The translations under genes were made by a program, and so were the position numbers. A stretch of 36,015 bases of DNA, from positions 1 through 36,015 of the forward strand of contig CAIMUS010000128.1 in the NCBI GenBank assembly GCA_903844665.1, in the 5' to 3' direction. Under the pieces are notes generated by a model. It was not told the DNA's origin. It was given only the letters and a program-made list of their open reading frames with translations, and did no database searches. This stretch comes from an uncultured Pseudomonadota bacterium. Its GTDB lineage: Bacteria; Pseudomonadota; Gammaproteobacteria; Competibacterales; Competibacteraceae. The first letter of the stretch is position 1; each line of letters begins with the position of its first letter. Of the stretch, positions 26,923 to 35,645 are shown one piece after another.

Positions 26923-27767
26923 AGAGTTGTCTCAGATAGGAAGACCCGGTCCATCCGATCCCACCGGAAATCCCGCAACAAAGCCCGTAGGCGCCGTTCC
27001 ATCCGGTTCAGATTGAGATAATGACGAAATCGGGTTTTGTAATCGATGCCGGGCACGCGCGGCTGTTGCGGATCGAGTTCCCAGGGATGAAAGTAAAACA
27101 CGCAGGCCTGACCATCCTGCTGATTAACCCGCCGGATAGCCCAGCGCGACAGGGTATACGGCAGCAATCGGAAATAGCCCCCACCCCCGCAGGGGAGCTT
27201 ACGGCCGCCGATAGCCACCGTGGTGACAGGTATCTCCAGCAATCCTGTGGCGCCTTCGGGCCGAAACGCGAACCGGGGCGCCTCCGGCATACCATAAAGA
27301 TCGTGGTGGATGGGATAGATACTGGAACTATAGGCATAACCGGCGCGCTCTAAAACCTCCAGCGCCCATAGATTGGTTGCACCGATCGAATAACTCGCGG
27401 CGCGATAGCCGCGCACCGCTATCCCACTGATATCTTCCAGCAACTGTTTGGTGCGGCGAATATCTTCGTAAAATTCATCGGGCGTCTGCTGGGTGACGCG
27501 AACATGCGCGTAGCCATGGCTGGCCAGTTCGTGCCCCTCGTCTACGATACGCCGCAGCAATTGCGGATAACGTTCAGCGATCCAACCCAGCATAAAAAAG
27601 GTCGCTTTGACTCCATGCCGGGCGAACAGCGCCAGCACCCTGTCCGTATTGCGCTCGACCCGCTGCGGTAACCGTTGCCAATCCTCGCGGGCGATGTAGC
27701 GCTCGAACGCGGAGACCTGGAAATAATCCTCCACGTCCACCGTCATGGCATTGCAGTGCGTCGGCAT
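26916..27767 (-). CDS. XrtA system polysaccharide deacetylase (DUF3473)
   Basis: This 283-residue CE4 enzyme begins with NAMTVDVEDYFQVSAFE (residues 6-22), supplying the catalytic and metal aspartates. HGYAHVRVTQQ follows near 89 and GYRAASYSIGATN near 119. The C-terminal DUF3473 region carries CGGGGYFRLLPY near 193 and FYFHPWELDPQQPRVPG near 224. This matches the exosortase-associated TIGR03006 type. It likely N-deacetylates hexosamines of the exopolysaccharide, in line with the UDP-GlcNAc 2-epimerase 26 bases upstream. Confidence 0.93.
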   Translation of the reverse strand: MPTHCNAMTVDVEDYFQVSAFERYIAREDWQRLPQRVERNTDRVLALFARHGVKATFFMLGWIAERYPQLLRRIVDEGHELASHGYAHVRVTQQTPDEFYEDIRRTKQLLEDISGIAVRGYRAASYSIGATNLWALEVLERAGYAYSSSIYPIHHDLYGMPEAPRFAFRPEGATGLLEIPVTTVAIGGRKLPCGGGGYFRLLPYTLSRWAIRRVNQQDGQACVFYFHPWELDPQQPRVPGIDYKTRFRHYLNLNRMERRLRALLRDFRWDRMDRVFLSETTLC

Positions 27768-27793
27768 AAGCTACTTTAAACCAGGCAGTGAAG

Positions 27794-28924
27794 TTAACGG
27801 TAGGCCCAGCCGGCGATCACCGTAGCGATCCGCGTGGCGGCGTGACCGTCCCACAGTTCCGGCGCCCTGCCGGCCTTCCCCCCGGTGGCGAGCACTTCCA
27901 GTGCCGTCCGGCGAATGCGTTCAGGATCGGAACCGACCAGCGTGTTGGTGCCCTGCGCCACCGTGATGGGCCGCTCGGTGTTATCCCGCAGGGTCAGGCA
28001 GGGCACCCCCAACGCCGTGGTCTCTTCCTGGATTCCCCCCGAATCGGTCAACACCAGGCGGGCCCTGGCCATCAGGCCCAACATCTCCAGATAACCCAGC
28101 GGCGGCAGACACAAAATCCGCGGTGTATCCAGCAGGCTGTTCAGACCAGCCTGATCGATCCTCGCCTTGGTGCGCGGATGCAGCGGGAACACTAATGGCA
28201 GCACGGTACTGAGTTCTCCAAGAACTTGCAATAATCGCTCCAGCACTGCCGGCTGATCGACATTGGCGGGCCGATGCAAAGTCAGTACACCATAGCCCTC
28301 GCGCAAGAATACGGCCGGTTCTGCCGCCGCCGCCAGCGTCTGCTCGGCTGGCGCCGCCAGCTTCAGACTGGCCAACAGGGTATCGATCATCACGTTGCCC
28401 ACAAAATGAACCCTGGCGGGATCGATCCCTTCCCGAATCAGATTATCCAGGGCGTGGCGTTCCGTAGTGAACAGCAAATCCGAGAGCTGGTCGGTCAGCA
28501 CCCGATTGATTTCCTCCGGCATCGTCCGGTCGAAACTCCGCAGTCCAGCCTCGACATGGATCACCGCCACCCCCTTTTTGGCCGCTACCAGCGCACAAGC
28601 CACGGTCGAGTTGACATCGCCCACCACCAGCACGGCGGCAGGTTGCTCCACATCCAGTACCGGCTCGAACCGGCGCATGATTTCGCTCGTCTGGACTGCA
28701 TGGGTAGCCGAACCGACTTCCAGGTCGATGTCCGGAGTCGGAATCCCCAGTTGTTCGAAGAAACGCTGGTTCATCGCCACATCATAATGCTGACCGGTAT
28801 GCACCAAACAGGTATACAACGGTCTGGGAGCACCGGCCAGCGCCGCCATGAGGGGTGCAATTTTCATGAAATTGGGTCGGGCGCCCACCACACAGACAAT
28901 CTTTGGCGCAGCAATGGTAGTCAT
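27794..28924 (-). CDS. wecB: UDP-N-acetylglucosamine 2-epimerase (non-hydrolysing)
   Basis: The enzyme interconverts UDP-GlcNAc and UDP-ManNAc. Its 376 residues match the usual length. Motifs include VVGARPNFMKIAPLM at residues 12-26, HTGQHYD near 42, GDVNST near 102 and HVEAGLRSFDRTMPEEINR near 122. LTDSGGIQEETTALGVPCLT lies near 290. It lies between the ATPase and the DUF3473 deacetylase, a usual position in XrtA loci, and suggests ManNAc-derived sugars in the polymer. Confidence 0.95.
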   Translation of the reverse strand: MTTIAAPKIVCVVGARPNFMKIAPLMAALAGAPRPLYTCLVHTGQHYDVAMNQRFFEQLGIPTPDIDLEVGSATHAVQTSEIMRRFEPVLDVEQPAAVLVVGDVNSTVACALVAAKKGVAVIHVEAGLRSFDRTMPEEINRVLTDQLSDLLFTTERHALDNLIREGIDPARVHFVGNVMIDTLLASLKLAAPAEQTLAAAAEPAVFLREGYGVLTLHRPANVDQPAVLERLLQVLGELSTVLPLVFPLHPRTKARIDQAGLNSLLDTPRILCLPPLGYLEMLGLMARARLVLTDSGGIQEETTALGVPCLTLRDNTERPITVAQGTNTLVGSDPERIRRTALEVLATGGKAGRAPELWDGHAATRIATVIAGWAYR

Positions 28925-28974
28925 TCTTTGTTCCGGGAATTATTCGATGCAGAATGGGGCAGTAAAATAAAATG

Positions 28975-30057
28975 TCAAGACGACATATTGGCATCCGCGT
29001 CCAAGGGTTCTGCCACCGCTTGGCGCAACCCGGTCACCGTTTGTTGCAAGCTTTTCACGAGCTTTTCCAATTCCACCAAGCGTTTTTCCATTCTTTCCAC
29101 CTGCACATCCTGCCATTGGGGATACTCCAGCAAGGCGTCGACCGTTTGCTCCAGGTTGGCTATACGCTGTTCCGTCCCAGGCAGGGTAAACAGAGTCTTT
29201 GCTTGCTGGAATTGAGGGGCCGCCGTTCTGATAGAACCGGAAACAACCTTTTCCTGCGAGAATTCATTGCCCACAGTATTTACGGTTGCTTCGGCAATCA
29301 CGGACAACTCCTCCAAAAAGCCATACAGCAGCAGGCGGTCACAAAAAACATTGATCCGCCTGGGGACCCCCTGGGTGTGCTGGTGAATGGCAGGGTAGGC
29401 TTCATCGTCAAAGTGGGGATTACCCTGCCAGCCCGCAACCCGCAGTCGATGTTCGATGTAGTCGCGCGTTTCCTGCAAGCTTAACGGATTGAGGTGACAG
29501 GAAGCGATTACCCGTTGGCGCAACTGCTCCATACCAGGCCCCTGCAAGGTGGCGCGGAAAGTCTCCTGGCCCAGCAGAAAACTTTGCAACAGCGGGGCAT
29601 CGGCCGCCTGGAAGTTGGAGAGCATGCGCAGTTCCTCCAAGGAGCGCGCCGGCAGATTTTGAGCCTCGTCCACCACCAGCAGAATCCGTTTACCCTGCCG
29701 CGCGGAATCCCGCAAAAATTCCTCGAACCGTCTGAGCAAAGAAGCTTTATTGCTGTCCTCATAAGGCAGATTAAAGGCGGCCACCACCATCCGTAGCAAG
29801 TCGTCCGCCTCCAATTGGGTGGTAACCAACTGGGCGGCGATTACATTAGTGCTATCCAATTCCTGGAACAGGCTTTTCACCAGCATGGTTTTACCGGTAC
29901 CGATGTCGCCGGTAATGACGATAAAACCCTCCGATTGGCTTAACCCATAGCGCAGGTAAGCCAAAGCCCGGCTATGCCCGCTGCTTCCAAAAAAGAAACG
30001 GGGATCGGGGTTCAATTGAAACGGCTTAACAGTAAATCCGTAATAACTGGTATACAT
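28975..30057 (-). CDS. XrtA/PEP-CTERM system ATPase (ExeA-like, AAA)
   Basis: This 360-residue protein begins MYTSYYGFTVKPFQLNPDPR and continues FFFGSSGHSRALAYL, the signature of the PEP-CTERM-associated ATPase (TIGR03015 type). Walker A GDIGTGKT lies near residues 50-57 and Walker B LLVVDEAQN near 122. The AAA domain ends near 265. After a low-conservation linker, the last 60 residues form a leucine-rich predicted coiled coil (LEQTVDALL, MEKRLVELEKLVKSLQQTV). The start is five bases after the outer-membrane gene stop. Function is thought to be energising or regulating EPS assembly. Confidence 0.93.
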   Translation of the reverse strand: MYTSYYGFTVKPFQLNPDPRFFFGSSGHSRALAYLRYGLSQSEGFIVITGDIGTGKTMLVKSLFQELDSTNVIAAQLVTTQLEADDLLRMVVAAFNLPYEDSNKASLLRRFEEFLRDSARQGKRILLVVDEAQNLPARSLEELRMLSNFQAADAPLLQSFLLGQETFRATLQGPGMEQLRQRVIASCHLNPLSLQETRDYIEHRLRVAGWQGNPHFDDEAYPAIHQHTQGVPRRINVFCDRLLLYGFLEELSVIAEATVNTVGNEFSQEKVVSGSIRTAAPQFQQAKTLFTLPGTEQRIANLEQTVDALLEYPQWQDVQVERMEKRLVELEKLVKSLQQTVTGLRQAVAEPLDADANMSS

Positions 30058-30062
30058 GATAT

Positions 30063-31721
30063 TTAAAAATTCATCAGCACGTTCATCTCGATACGGTTCT
30101 CCCGATAATCATTATTCTGGAAATTCCCGTTATTCCCGTTATTCCCGTTATTCCCGTTATTCCCGTTATTCCCGTTATTCCCGTTATTCCCGTTATTCCC
30201 GTTATTCCCGTTATTCCCGTTATTCCCGTTATTCCCGTTATTCCCGTTATTCCCGTTATTGTTGAAATGAGTATAACGTAACTGGCCGCTGGTGTTGGGT
30301 GTAAAGGTATGCTCCAAGCCGATCAGGGTTACCCAAAAATTACTGTCGCCCTGGGCCGCTTGTGAATAACCAGTCCGGTACCAGTTACCCTGCAGGATGG
30401 AGCGTGTCCGCGGGGCCAGTAACCGTGTCCAGGAAGCTCCGCCTCCGTAGGTATGCTCGTTATTAAAGTTATCTTGATATTCCTGCCGTTGATCGTAGGC
30501 ATTGATCGTGAACTGATTTCTGCCTGGATTATAACCTATTGAAGCTTGAAGATTTTTACTTACATAATTTTGATTGGTCAGGGTAGATGGCGGGCCTTGT
30601 TGATTAATGGGATTGCCCTGATTATCGAATAAGGGTCGAGTAGCAAACTGTTGTTGCGCATTAGTAACTTGTTCGGAGTAAGTAACAGACCAAGTGGAAA
30701 ACTGGGTACTTTGTCGCAGCGAACCGCTCCAACTGGTTCCCGGATTGACGCCGACATCCAGCACACGACGGCTGAGTTCCAACTGGGTACGCATGGTCGG
30801 ATTCAATCGCAGGCTGTATTCACTGGAATTAAAGCCTTGCAAAGCGGTTACCCCCAGGAAACGATTGGGGGTCCAACTTGCGCCCGCCTCCCCGTAAGGA
30901 CCGTTGTTAGTGGTTATGTTCGACACTTGGCCGCCCTTATAACCCCCTCTTGCTAATAAGGTCCAGGCTCTGTTCAGGGGATAACCAACTTGTGCGGCTG
31001 CACTCTGACCGCTATCGTTTTGACCCTGTTGTTGCTGATTCTGGTAGTAGTAGGAATAATTAAGCTTCCAGGATAAGATTGGAAAGCGCCTGCCATTGTT
31101 TAAATCGATATTGAATTGATGAATCTGTCCGTTAGAAACATTTCCGGTATTATTGTTTCCGGTATTATTGGAAGTATCATTAAACAGCACGTCGCTAAAA
31201 TTATAGCCGATCCGTGAAGTCGCGTAGTCGTTGAAATTATTTAATAGATAAGGATTCAGGTTATATGCGCTGGCGATGGTGCTATTCTGGCCCATCAGGC
31301 TGTATTGCCCTTGCGGGCGATTGGAATTGGTGGCCACCCGATCGACGTATGCACTGGCGTCCAGGAATAAATGGTCTTGATACAACTCAGAGTTGGCCAC
31401 TCCCCGCACGCTGGGATTGAAATTCGAATCCCCCTGCGGGACAGCATATAGAGTTTGAAGACTGGAATCCAGATTGACTCCTAATCGGCCGCCCTGACGG
31501 CGCAAGGAAAAACCAGGGGTTGTCTCCCCCACTAAAGCACTCTTGGCATTACCCGGCGGATCCTGGTTCAAATTATCGGTGAGAATGGTTCCCACGCCAA
31601 GCCGGGGCCTGAATTCCCAATCGCCAGCCATACTCTTACAAGACACCAGCAACAGCAGAATGGTCAGCCAATAAGATAACGCATTCATCCAGTCTCTGGA
31701 AAGCAATTGGCCAAAACTCAT
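30063..31721 (-). CDS. TIGR03016-type PEP-CTERM system outer membrane protein
   Basis: This 552-residue protein has an N-terminal signal sequence (hydrophobic [11 protein letters not shown], cleavage likely after SMA) and then a beta-rich body full of Asn, Gln, Tyr and Gly. It ends in the aromatic terminus NVLMNF typical of outer-membrane beta-barrels. It starts in an ATGA overlap with the kinase gene; M12 is an alternative start. Near the C-terminus, between two beta strands, 15 perfect Asn-Gly-Asn triplets are encoded by a 9-base tandem repeat (30123-30257). That tract probably forms an extended extracellular loop. The barrel is inferred to help polysaccharide exit. Confidence 0.88.
   Translation of the reverse strand: MSFGQLLSRDWMNALSYWLTILLLLVSCKSMAGDWEFRPRLGVGTILTDNLNQDPPGNAKSALVGETTPGFSLRRQGGRLGVNLDSSLQTLYAVPQGDSNFNPSVRGVANSELYQDHLFLDASAYVDRVATNSNRPQGQYSLMGQNSTIASAYNLNPYLLNNFNDYATSRIGYNFSDVLFNDTSNNTGNNNTGNVSNGQIHQFNIDLNNGRRFPILSWKLNYSYYYQNQQQQGQNDSGQSAAAQVGYPLNRAWTLLARGGYKGGQVSNITTNNGPYGEAGASWTPNRFLGVTALQGFNSSEYSLRLNPTMRTQLELSRRVLDVGVNPGTSWSGSLRQSTQFSTWSVTYSEQVTNAQQQFATRPLFDNQGNPINQQGPPSTLTNQNYVSKNLQASIGYNPGRNQFTINAYDQRQEYQDNFNNEHTYGGGASWTRLLAPRTRSILQGNWYRTGYSQAAQGDSNFWVTLIGLEHTFTPNTSGQLRYTHFNNNGNNGNNGNNGNNGNNGNNGNNGNNGNNGNNGNNGNNGNNGNNGNFQNNDYRENRIEMNVLMNF
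30123..30257. repeat. Tandem repeat, 15 perfect copies of 9 bp
   Basis: ATTCCCGTT is repeated head to tail 15 times with no mismatch inside the outer-membrane protein gene, encoding Asn-Gly-Asn on the minus strand. Because the unit is a multiple of three, copy-number change would alter loop length without breaking the frame. Confidence 0.97.
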
Positions 31722-32692
31722 TGTTGGCTGGAATGCCCATAGCCATAGCCATAGCCATAGCCAGAACCATAGCCATAGCCAGAGCCAGAGCCATAACCGT
31801 AACCATAGCCATAGCCAGAGCCATAGTAATAATCGGTAAGAGGGCCACGGATCTTGTTGAGAACGAAGCCTACAATGGTATTGGAATCCACTAAAGCAAG
31901 CGCTTCCTTAACCTGAGACTGGCGGGTTTTCTCAGATTCCACTACCATTACGACCTGTCCCACGAGACTGGCCAGGATGCTGGCTTCACTGGTTGCCAGC
32001 AACGGGGGCGTGTCAAATATAACGATCCGATCCGAATAACGTTTGCTCATCTCCTGAACCAAAGCGCGCATATTGCCGCTGCCCAGCAGTTCAGTGGATA
32101 AATGATGCAAACTGCCCGCCGGCAGAATCGTCAGCGAAGGAATATTGGTTTTCAATAAAACATCAGACAGCTTTAAATCGTCCTCAATTAAATAATCCAC
32201 CAACCCTGTTTCAGCTTCGAAATCTAACAACTTATTTACAGAGGGTCTGACCAGATCGGCATCTACCAGAAGTACTGTCCGATCGCGTTCGGTGGCGATA
32301 CTCAGCGCCAGATTGCTGGCCGTAAAGGTCTTGCCTTCGCCGGGATTGGCGCTGGTTACCATAATTAAATTGGCGTATTCAGCGACGGTAGCGCCTTTGC
32401 CGGCGGCATTCATCAGGAGAGGCCGTTTGATGTGGCGGTATTCCTCCCGGATACGACTACGTTGGGTATCCGGCACCAGCAGACCGCGTTGCTGCAGGCG
32501 CTCCAGATCCAGTGTTATCGTGCGTTTGGTGCGCTGCTGCATTGAGCGTTCCATGGCATCGGTCCCGACGAGCACGGCTTCCGCCGACTGCCCGGTGGGA
32601 GTGTGTTCCTGCCGGGTGAACGGTTGTTCGCCTGCCACAACCGGCGACGCTGCCTGCGCCAGCTTATTCATTGCTTTCTCAATGCTGTTCAT
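31718..32692 (-). CDS. XrtA-associated tyrosine autokinase (BY-kinase)
   Basis: This 324-residue bacterial tyrosine kinase of the Wzc/CpsD type has Walker A SANPGEGKT at residues 114-122. Walker A' LLVDADLVRP lies at 141-150 and Walker B VIFDTPP at 224-230. The C-terminal tail from residue 288 is the tyrosine cluster, here extended into a Gly-Tyr repeat with some 14 tyrosines, ending in HSSQQ. It should phosphorylate its own tail and control polymer length with the chain-length protein encoded just upstream. ATG 32692 is preferred over TTG 32695. Its stop overlaps the next start (ATGA). Confidence 0.93.
   Translation of the reverse strand: MNSIEKAMNKLAQAASPVVAGEQPFTRQEHTPTGQSAEAVLVGTDAMERSMQQRTKRTITLDLERLQQRGLLVPDTQRSRIREEYRHIKRPLLMNAAGKGATVAEYANLIMVTSANPGEGKTFTASNLALSIATERDRTVLLVDADLVRPSVNKLLDFEAETGLVDYLIEDDLKLSDVLLKTNIPSLTILPAGSLHHLSTELLGSGNMRALVQEMSKRYSDRIVIFDTPPLLATSEASILASLVGQVVMVVESEKTRQSQVKEALALVDSNTIVGFVLNKIRGPLTDYYYGSGYGYGYGYGSGSGYGYGSGYGYGYGYGHSSQQ
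31733..31831. repeat. Hexamer-based Gly-Tyr coding repeat
   Basis: The 3' end of the kinase gene is built from CCATAG hexamers (minus strand CTATGG) with CCAGAG, CCATAA and CCGTAA variants, encoding alternating Gly-Tyr with a few Gly-Ser. Unit length keeps the reading frame if copies are gained or lost. Confidence 0.85.
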
Positions 32693-32710
32693 CAACCTAC
32701 CAGCCTCGGC

Positions 32711-34276
32711 TTAGATCTTGATAAGATGCATCATTTCTGCTGTCAACAAGCCCATAAAGAGCAGCAGCAGCAGGATAAACAGAGCGACGAACATCAGTAT
32801 TTTGAGGCGCTCGCGGCGGACTGCGGTAGACGACAGGATCATCCCCACACTGCCAAACACGGGAACATTGGTCGCTTGCATCAAACTCCGGCGCGAATCG
32901 AAGGTAGGCCAGAGTTGCGCGATGAGAAAAGCCACAGCCACACCGCCACCCAGACCCCCAACCAGCACTTCGCTCATCAACACCGGTCTGTTAGGACCTG
33001 AAGGTTCAGTTGGCACACGCGGTGGTTCGATCACGCGAAACCGGATATTGTCGGTTGTCTGCTCAGCCTGTTGCGACAGATGGGTCTGTTCCCGCCGCGC
33101 CACCATGGCATCGTAGTTGCTGCGTGTTAAACCGTAATCCCGATTCAAGGCCTGGAGTTGGGCTTCAATTTCCGGTATCGTGTTGACTTTACTCTCGAGT
33201 TCCTGCAACTGTCTTTGATAACTTATAGCGCGCGTCTGCAGGGAGGCTATATTCGCTTCTTCCTGGGCCAGATGGATTTGCAACTGCTGATAGATGGGGT
33301 TGGCATTCAGTTCGGCCGCCTTGGTATCCGGCGCCTGCATAGCCGCCTTATACTCGGCAAGATCTTTTTCCCGCTGCTTCCGCAACTCGGCAAGCAGATC
33401 CCGGGTCCATTGCACATCGGGATGCTTTTCCGTAAACCTGAGCAGCAGATTGTCCAACTGTTGCTGGGTGGCTCTGATGCGGTCGTCTATAGGCAAAGTC
33501 AGCGTTAGTGTTTTTTCAGAATTGGCGGGGTTTACATCGAGCGTCGGTTTACTCTGTTCGATCTGCTGCTTGATTGAATTCCGCCGGTTAGTCGCCTGTT
33601 GCAGCTCCAGCAAGGCGGCTTCCAACGCTTTTTGGGTGGCTTCGATACCGCCGTAGAGATTTCCCTCCGAACCCGCCACCAAGCTGCCATGTTTTTGTTT
33701 AAATGCGGCAAGGCGGTTTTCCGCCTCCACCAGGTGTTGCTCATATTCAGCGATCTGCTTATCCAGAAAACGTTGGGCGGTATCGGTATCCTGCCGGGTT
33801 TCACCCAGGGTGTTCTCCACGAAGATAGTCAGCAGGGACTGTACGACCCGTTTGGCCAGATCCGGATCCGAGTTGGTATAGGCAATACTATATAGATTCT
33901 CCCTGCCGGCTCCAGCAAGTTGAATCTGCCTAAGCAACTCACCCATCAATTCATCCTTGGCATAATCATCTTTGGCCTTTAAATCCAAATCGGTCATGCG
34001 TGCGACTTTTTCCAGATTGGGGCGACTCAATAAAGTGCGCGTCATGAGATCGATCTGGGAAGAAGGATTGAACTGTACTGTCATTCCTTGTAGAAGAGGT
34101 CGCAGCACCGATTGTGTATCCACATAGACACGCGCCGACGCCTGATACTGATTCGGCAATTTAAACACCAGCGCCCACCCCCCCAGACAGATCAGCCAGG
34201 CAAGACCCAGGGCATACCAGCGGTGGCGCCAGATGCCCTGAAGGTAGGTCAGAATTTGTTCAACTATATCATTCAT
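32711..34276 (-). CDS. XrtA system polysaccharide chain-length determinant
   Basis: This 521-residue Wzz/PCP-family protein has an N-terminal membrane segment at about residues 18-36, and KLPNQYQASARVYVDTQSV follows, typical of the Wzz domain. A long periplasmic coiled-coil region (about 165-390) comes next. RVIEPPRVPTEPSGPNRPVL near 410 precedes a second membrane segment. A further hydrophobic stretch lies near the C-terminus (LKILMFVALFILLLLLFMG). This matches the exosortase-associated TIGR03007 type. It lacks its own kinase domain; that is the separate next gene. It sets polymer length and bridges to the export lipoprotein encoded upstream. Confidence 0.93.
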   Translation of the reverse strand: MNDIVEQILTYLQGIWRHRWYALGLAWLICLGGWALVFKLPNQYQASARVYVDTQSVLRPLLQGMTVQFNPSSQIDLMTRTLLSRPNLEKVARMTDLDLKAKDDYAKDELMGELLRQIQLAGAGRENLYSIAYTNSDPDLAKRVVQSLLTIFVENTLGETRQDTDTAQRFLDKQIAEYEQHLVEAENRLAAFKQKHGSLVAGSEGNLYGGIEATQKALEAALLELQQATNRRNSIKQQIEQSKPTLDVNPANSEKTLTLTLPIDDRIRATQQQLDNLLLRFTEKHPDVQWTRDLLAELRKQREKDLAEYKAAMQAPDTKAAELNANPIYQQLQIHLAQEEANIASLQTRAISYQRQLQELESKVNTIPEIEAQLQALNRDYGLTRSNYDAMVARREQTHLSQQAEQTTDNIRFRVIEPPRVPTEPSGPNRPVLMSEVLVGGLGGGVAVAFLIAQLWPTFDSRRSLMQATNVPVFGSVGMILSSTAVRRERLKILMFVALFILLLLLFMGLLTAEMMHLIKI

Positions 34277-34310
34277 CTACTGCTATACCCCTCGACTATA
34301 AACTGACCAC

Positions 34311-34958
34311 CTAGAACCAAGACTCGGGAATAATTAGAATGTCGCCAGGCAGCATATCCACATTGGCCGTAATATCTCCATTTTTAAGCAAGTCATCAAT
34401 ACGTACCCTAAATGGTTTGAGTTGACCGTTCATCATCCGCATGATAGAAGCATTATTACCGTCGGCGAACTGGGTGGTGCCTCCTACCACAATCATTAAA
34501 TCCAGCAAGGTCATGCGCTCCTTGTAGGGCAGCGCCTGCGGTCTGGTGGCTTCGCCGACCACCCGGATTTGCTCGTTATAAGGTCCCGTCCCCCCTCCTA
34601 CCAGCACCGTCACGATCGGCTGGCGGATATAGGTTTCCAGTGCTTTTTCGATATCGCGAGCCAGTTGGGTAGGCGTCTTGCCGCTTGCCGGCAGGTCTTC
34701 CACCAGGGGGGTGGTGATCATGCCGTCAGGGCGCACGGTCACACCTTGCGAGACCTCCGGGTTACGCCACACGAAAATTTGCACGCTGTCACCAGGGCCG
34801 ATCACATAGCGGTAAGCATCCGGATCGACAGTCGTGGAGCCATAATAATTGGAAGCAGGCAGCAACGGATAGTCGTTGCGCGCACAGCCGACCAACCAGA
34901 CACCGACGATAATAGCCCAAATTGTTGTACGGATTATACAGCCTCTCATCTGGTGCAT
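34311..34958 (-). CDS. XrtA system polysaccharide export lipoprotein (Wza-like)
   Basis: This 215-residue protein starts with a lipoprotein signal ending in the lipobox LVGC near residue 25. A polysaccharide export (Poly_export) domain follows, beginning YVIGPGDSVQIFVWRNPEVS. SLBB-type segments include RVVGEATRPQALPYKERMTL, and the protein ends with LPGDILIIPESWF. It fits the TIGR03027-type export protein. It is first in the minus-strand XrtA run and has GAGGA about ten bases before its ATG. It would form the outer-membrane or periplasmic export channel with the Wzz-like protein. Confidence 0.93.
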   Translation of the reverse strand: MHQMRGCIIRTTIWAIIVGVWLVGCARNDYPLLPASNYYGSTTVDPDAYRYVIGPGDSVQIFVWRNPEVSQGVTVRPDGMITTPLVEDLPASGKTPTQLARDIEKALETYIRQPIVTVLVGGGTGPYNEQIRVVGEATRPQALPYKERMTLLDLMIVVGGTTQFADGNNASIMRMMNGQLKPFRVRIDDLLKNGDITANVDMLPGDILIIPESWF

Positions 34959-35251
34959 CCCGCTTTATCCTCGCCACCGGTAATTAAAAAAATCATCGAT
35001 CGATTAACAGGAATTGATTAGAGGGCCAAGCCGGTCCGATGCCATTGTAGCATCATCACTCGCCTGCCCCGAACAAGAGCGCCTTCAAAGCAACAAAGCT
35101 TAACATAGCCAGGGCTTTGGTCGGCAATAGGTCTGGTTCCGTTCGAAACCACTGTTATGGAGTTATCTATATGATTTTGAAAAAATTTATTAATTTTAAG
35201 AAAGTCTTTAAACTTTTTGCCGCCAGTCCAGCCCGGTTGCATGTCTGGCTA

Positions 35252-35280
35252 ATAACATTATTAAAATAAATTAATTTCAA
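35252..35280 (-). promoter_or_regulatory. Candidate promoter for the XrtA locus
   Basis: On the minus strand, TTGAAA (35275-35280) is followed by 17 bases and TGTTAT (35252-35257) within the AT-rich tract. Match to sigma-70 consensus is moderate (5/6 and 4/6). It would give a leader of nearly 300 bases before the export gene, so a nearer promoter may exist. Confidence 0.25.
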
Positions 35281-35334
35281 TAACAGGGGTATCCCAGAAT
35301 CTAGAGTTTGTGTATACAAAAATGCTCCAGGGAA

Positions 35335-35436
35335 GGGCTACCCACTTAAGGCGGGACGATCCGACCCTGGGAGCGCCGGCGTCCTCGCCGGCCCTTTGGG
35401 TCAGCCTGCAAAGTGTCCCAGCTCAAGTGGATACCC
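35335..35436. repeat. Structured inverted-repeat element
   Basis: Imperfect inverted arms at 35335-35357 and 35415-35436 (GTCCCAGCTCAAGTGGATAC plus CC) enclose GACCC/GGGTC (35363-35367 with 35398-35402). The innermost hairpin is GCCGGCG-TCCT-CGCCGGC at 35375-35392. The arms are the same family as those at 8690-8711 and 8771-8793. There is no coding capacity; it looks like a dispersed non-coding element. Confidence 0.55.
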
Positions 35437-35537
35437 TAAACTGGCGTATATGGGGCTGTACCGACCCTACCAGGCTACGCTGGCTCAAACCAAGGCCCAC
35501 CGGCAAAAGGTGGGCCATAGCCAGCCTACTGCAATTA

Positions 35538-35566
35538 TTTACAAATGAGCAATAACTTGCTAATGT
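35538..35566 (+). promoter_or_regulatory. Candidate promoter for the secreted coiled-coil gene
   Basis: TTTACA (35538-35543), a 17-base spacer and TAATGT (35561-35566) preceded by TGC give a plausible sigma-70 promoter with an extended -10. It lies about 80 bases before the ATG at 35646. Confidence 0.3.
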
Positions 35567-35645
35567 TTTCGTTGTCGAGCTTACTACTCTTACGGGTCGA
35601 AGGCTCTTCAAGAAATAAGATCTATTCCAATCCTGGGAGACCTCC

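Larger units (their letters stand above)
34959..35645. other. Divergent intergenic region, no gene
   Basis: This 687-base gap separates the export gene (-) from the secreted coiled-coil gene (+). It contains an AT-rich tract (about 35155-35285), a structured repeat element (35335-35436) and a further 8-bp hairpin at 35494-35516 (GGCCCACC/GGTGGGCC). No open frame in it looks coding. I searched by eye for a sigma-54 (TGGCAC-N5-TTGC) site, since XrtA loci can be PrsR-controlled, and found none. Confidence 0.55.

Noticed and set aside
30123-30257. CRISPR array
   Set aside because: The unit is 9 bases with no spacers and lies within a coding sequence; it is a simple tandem repeat.
30056-30265. 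Plus-strand frame encoding a Ser-Arg-Tyr repeat
   Set aside because: It is the antisense reading of the 9-bp repeat in the outer-membrane protein gene, and I see no support for translation.
34959-35300. Sigma-54 promoter upstream of the XrtA genes
   Set aside because: Expected from known PrsR control of XrtA loci, but no TGGCAC-N5-TTGC-like sequence was found on the minus strand by eye.
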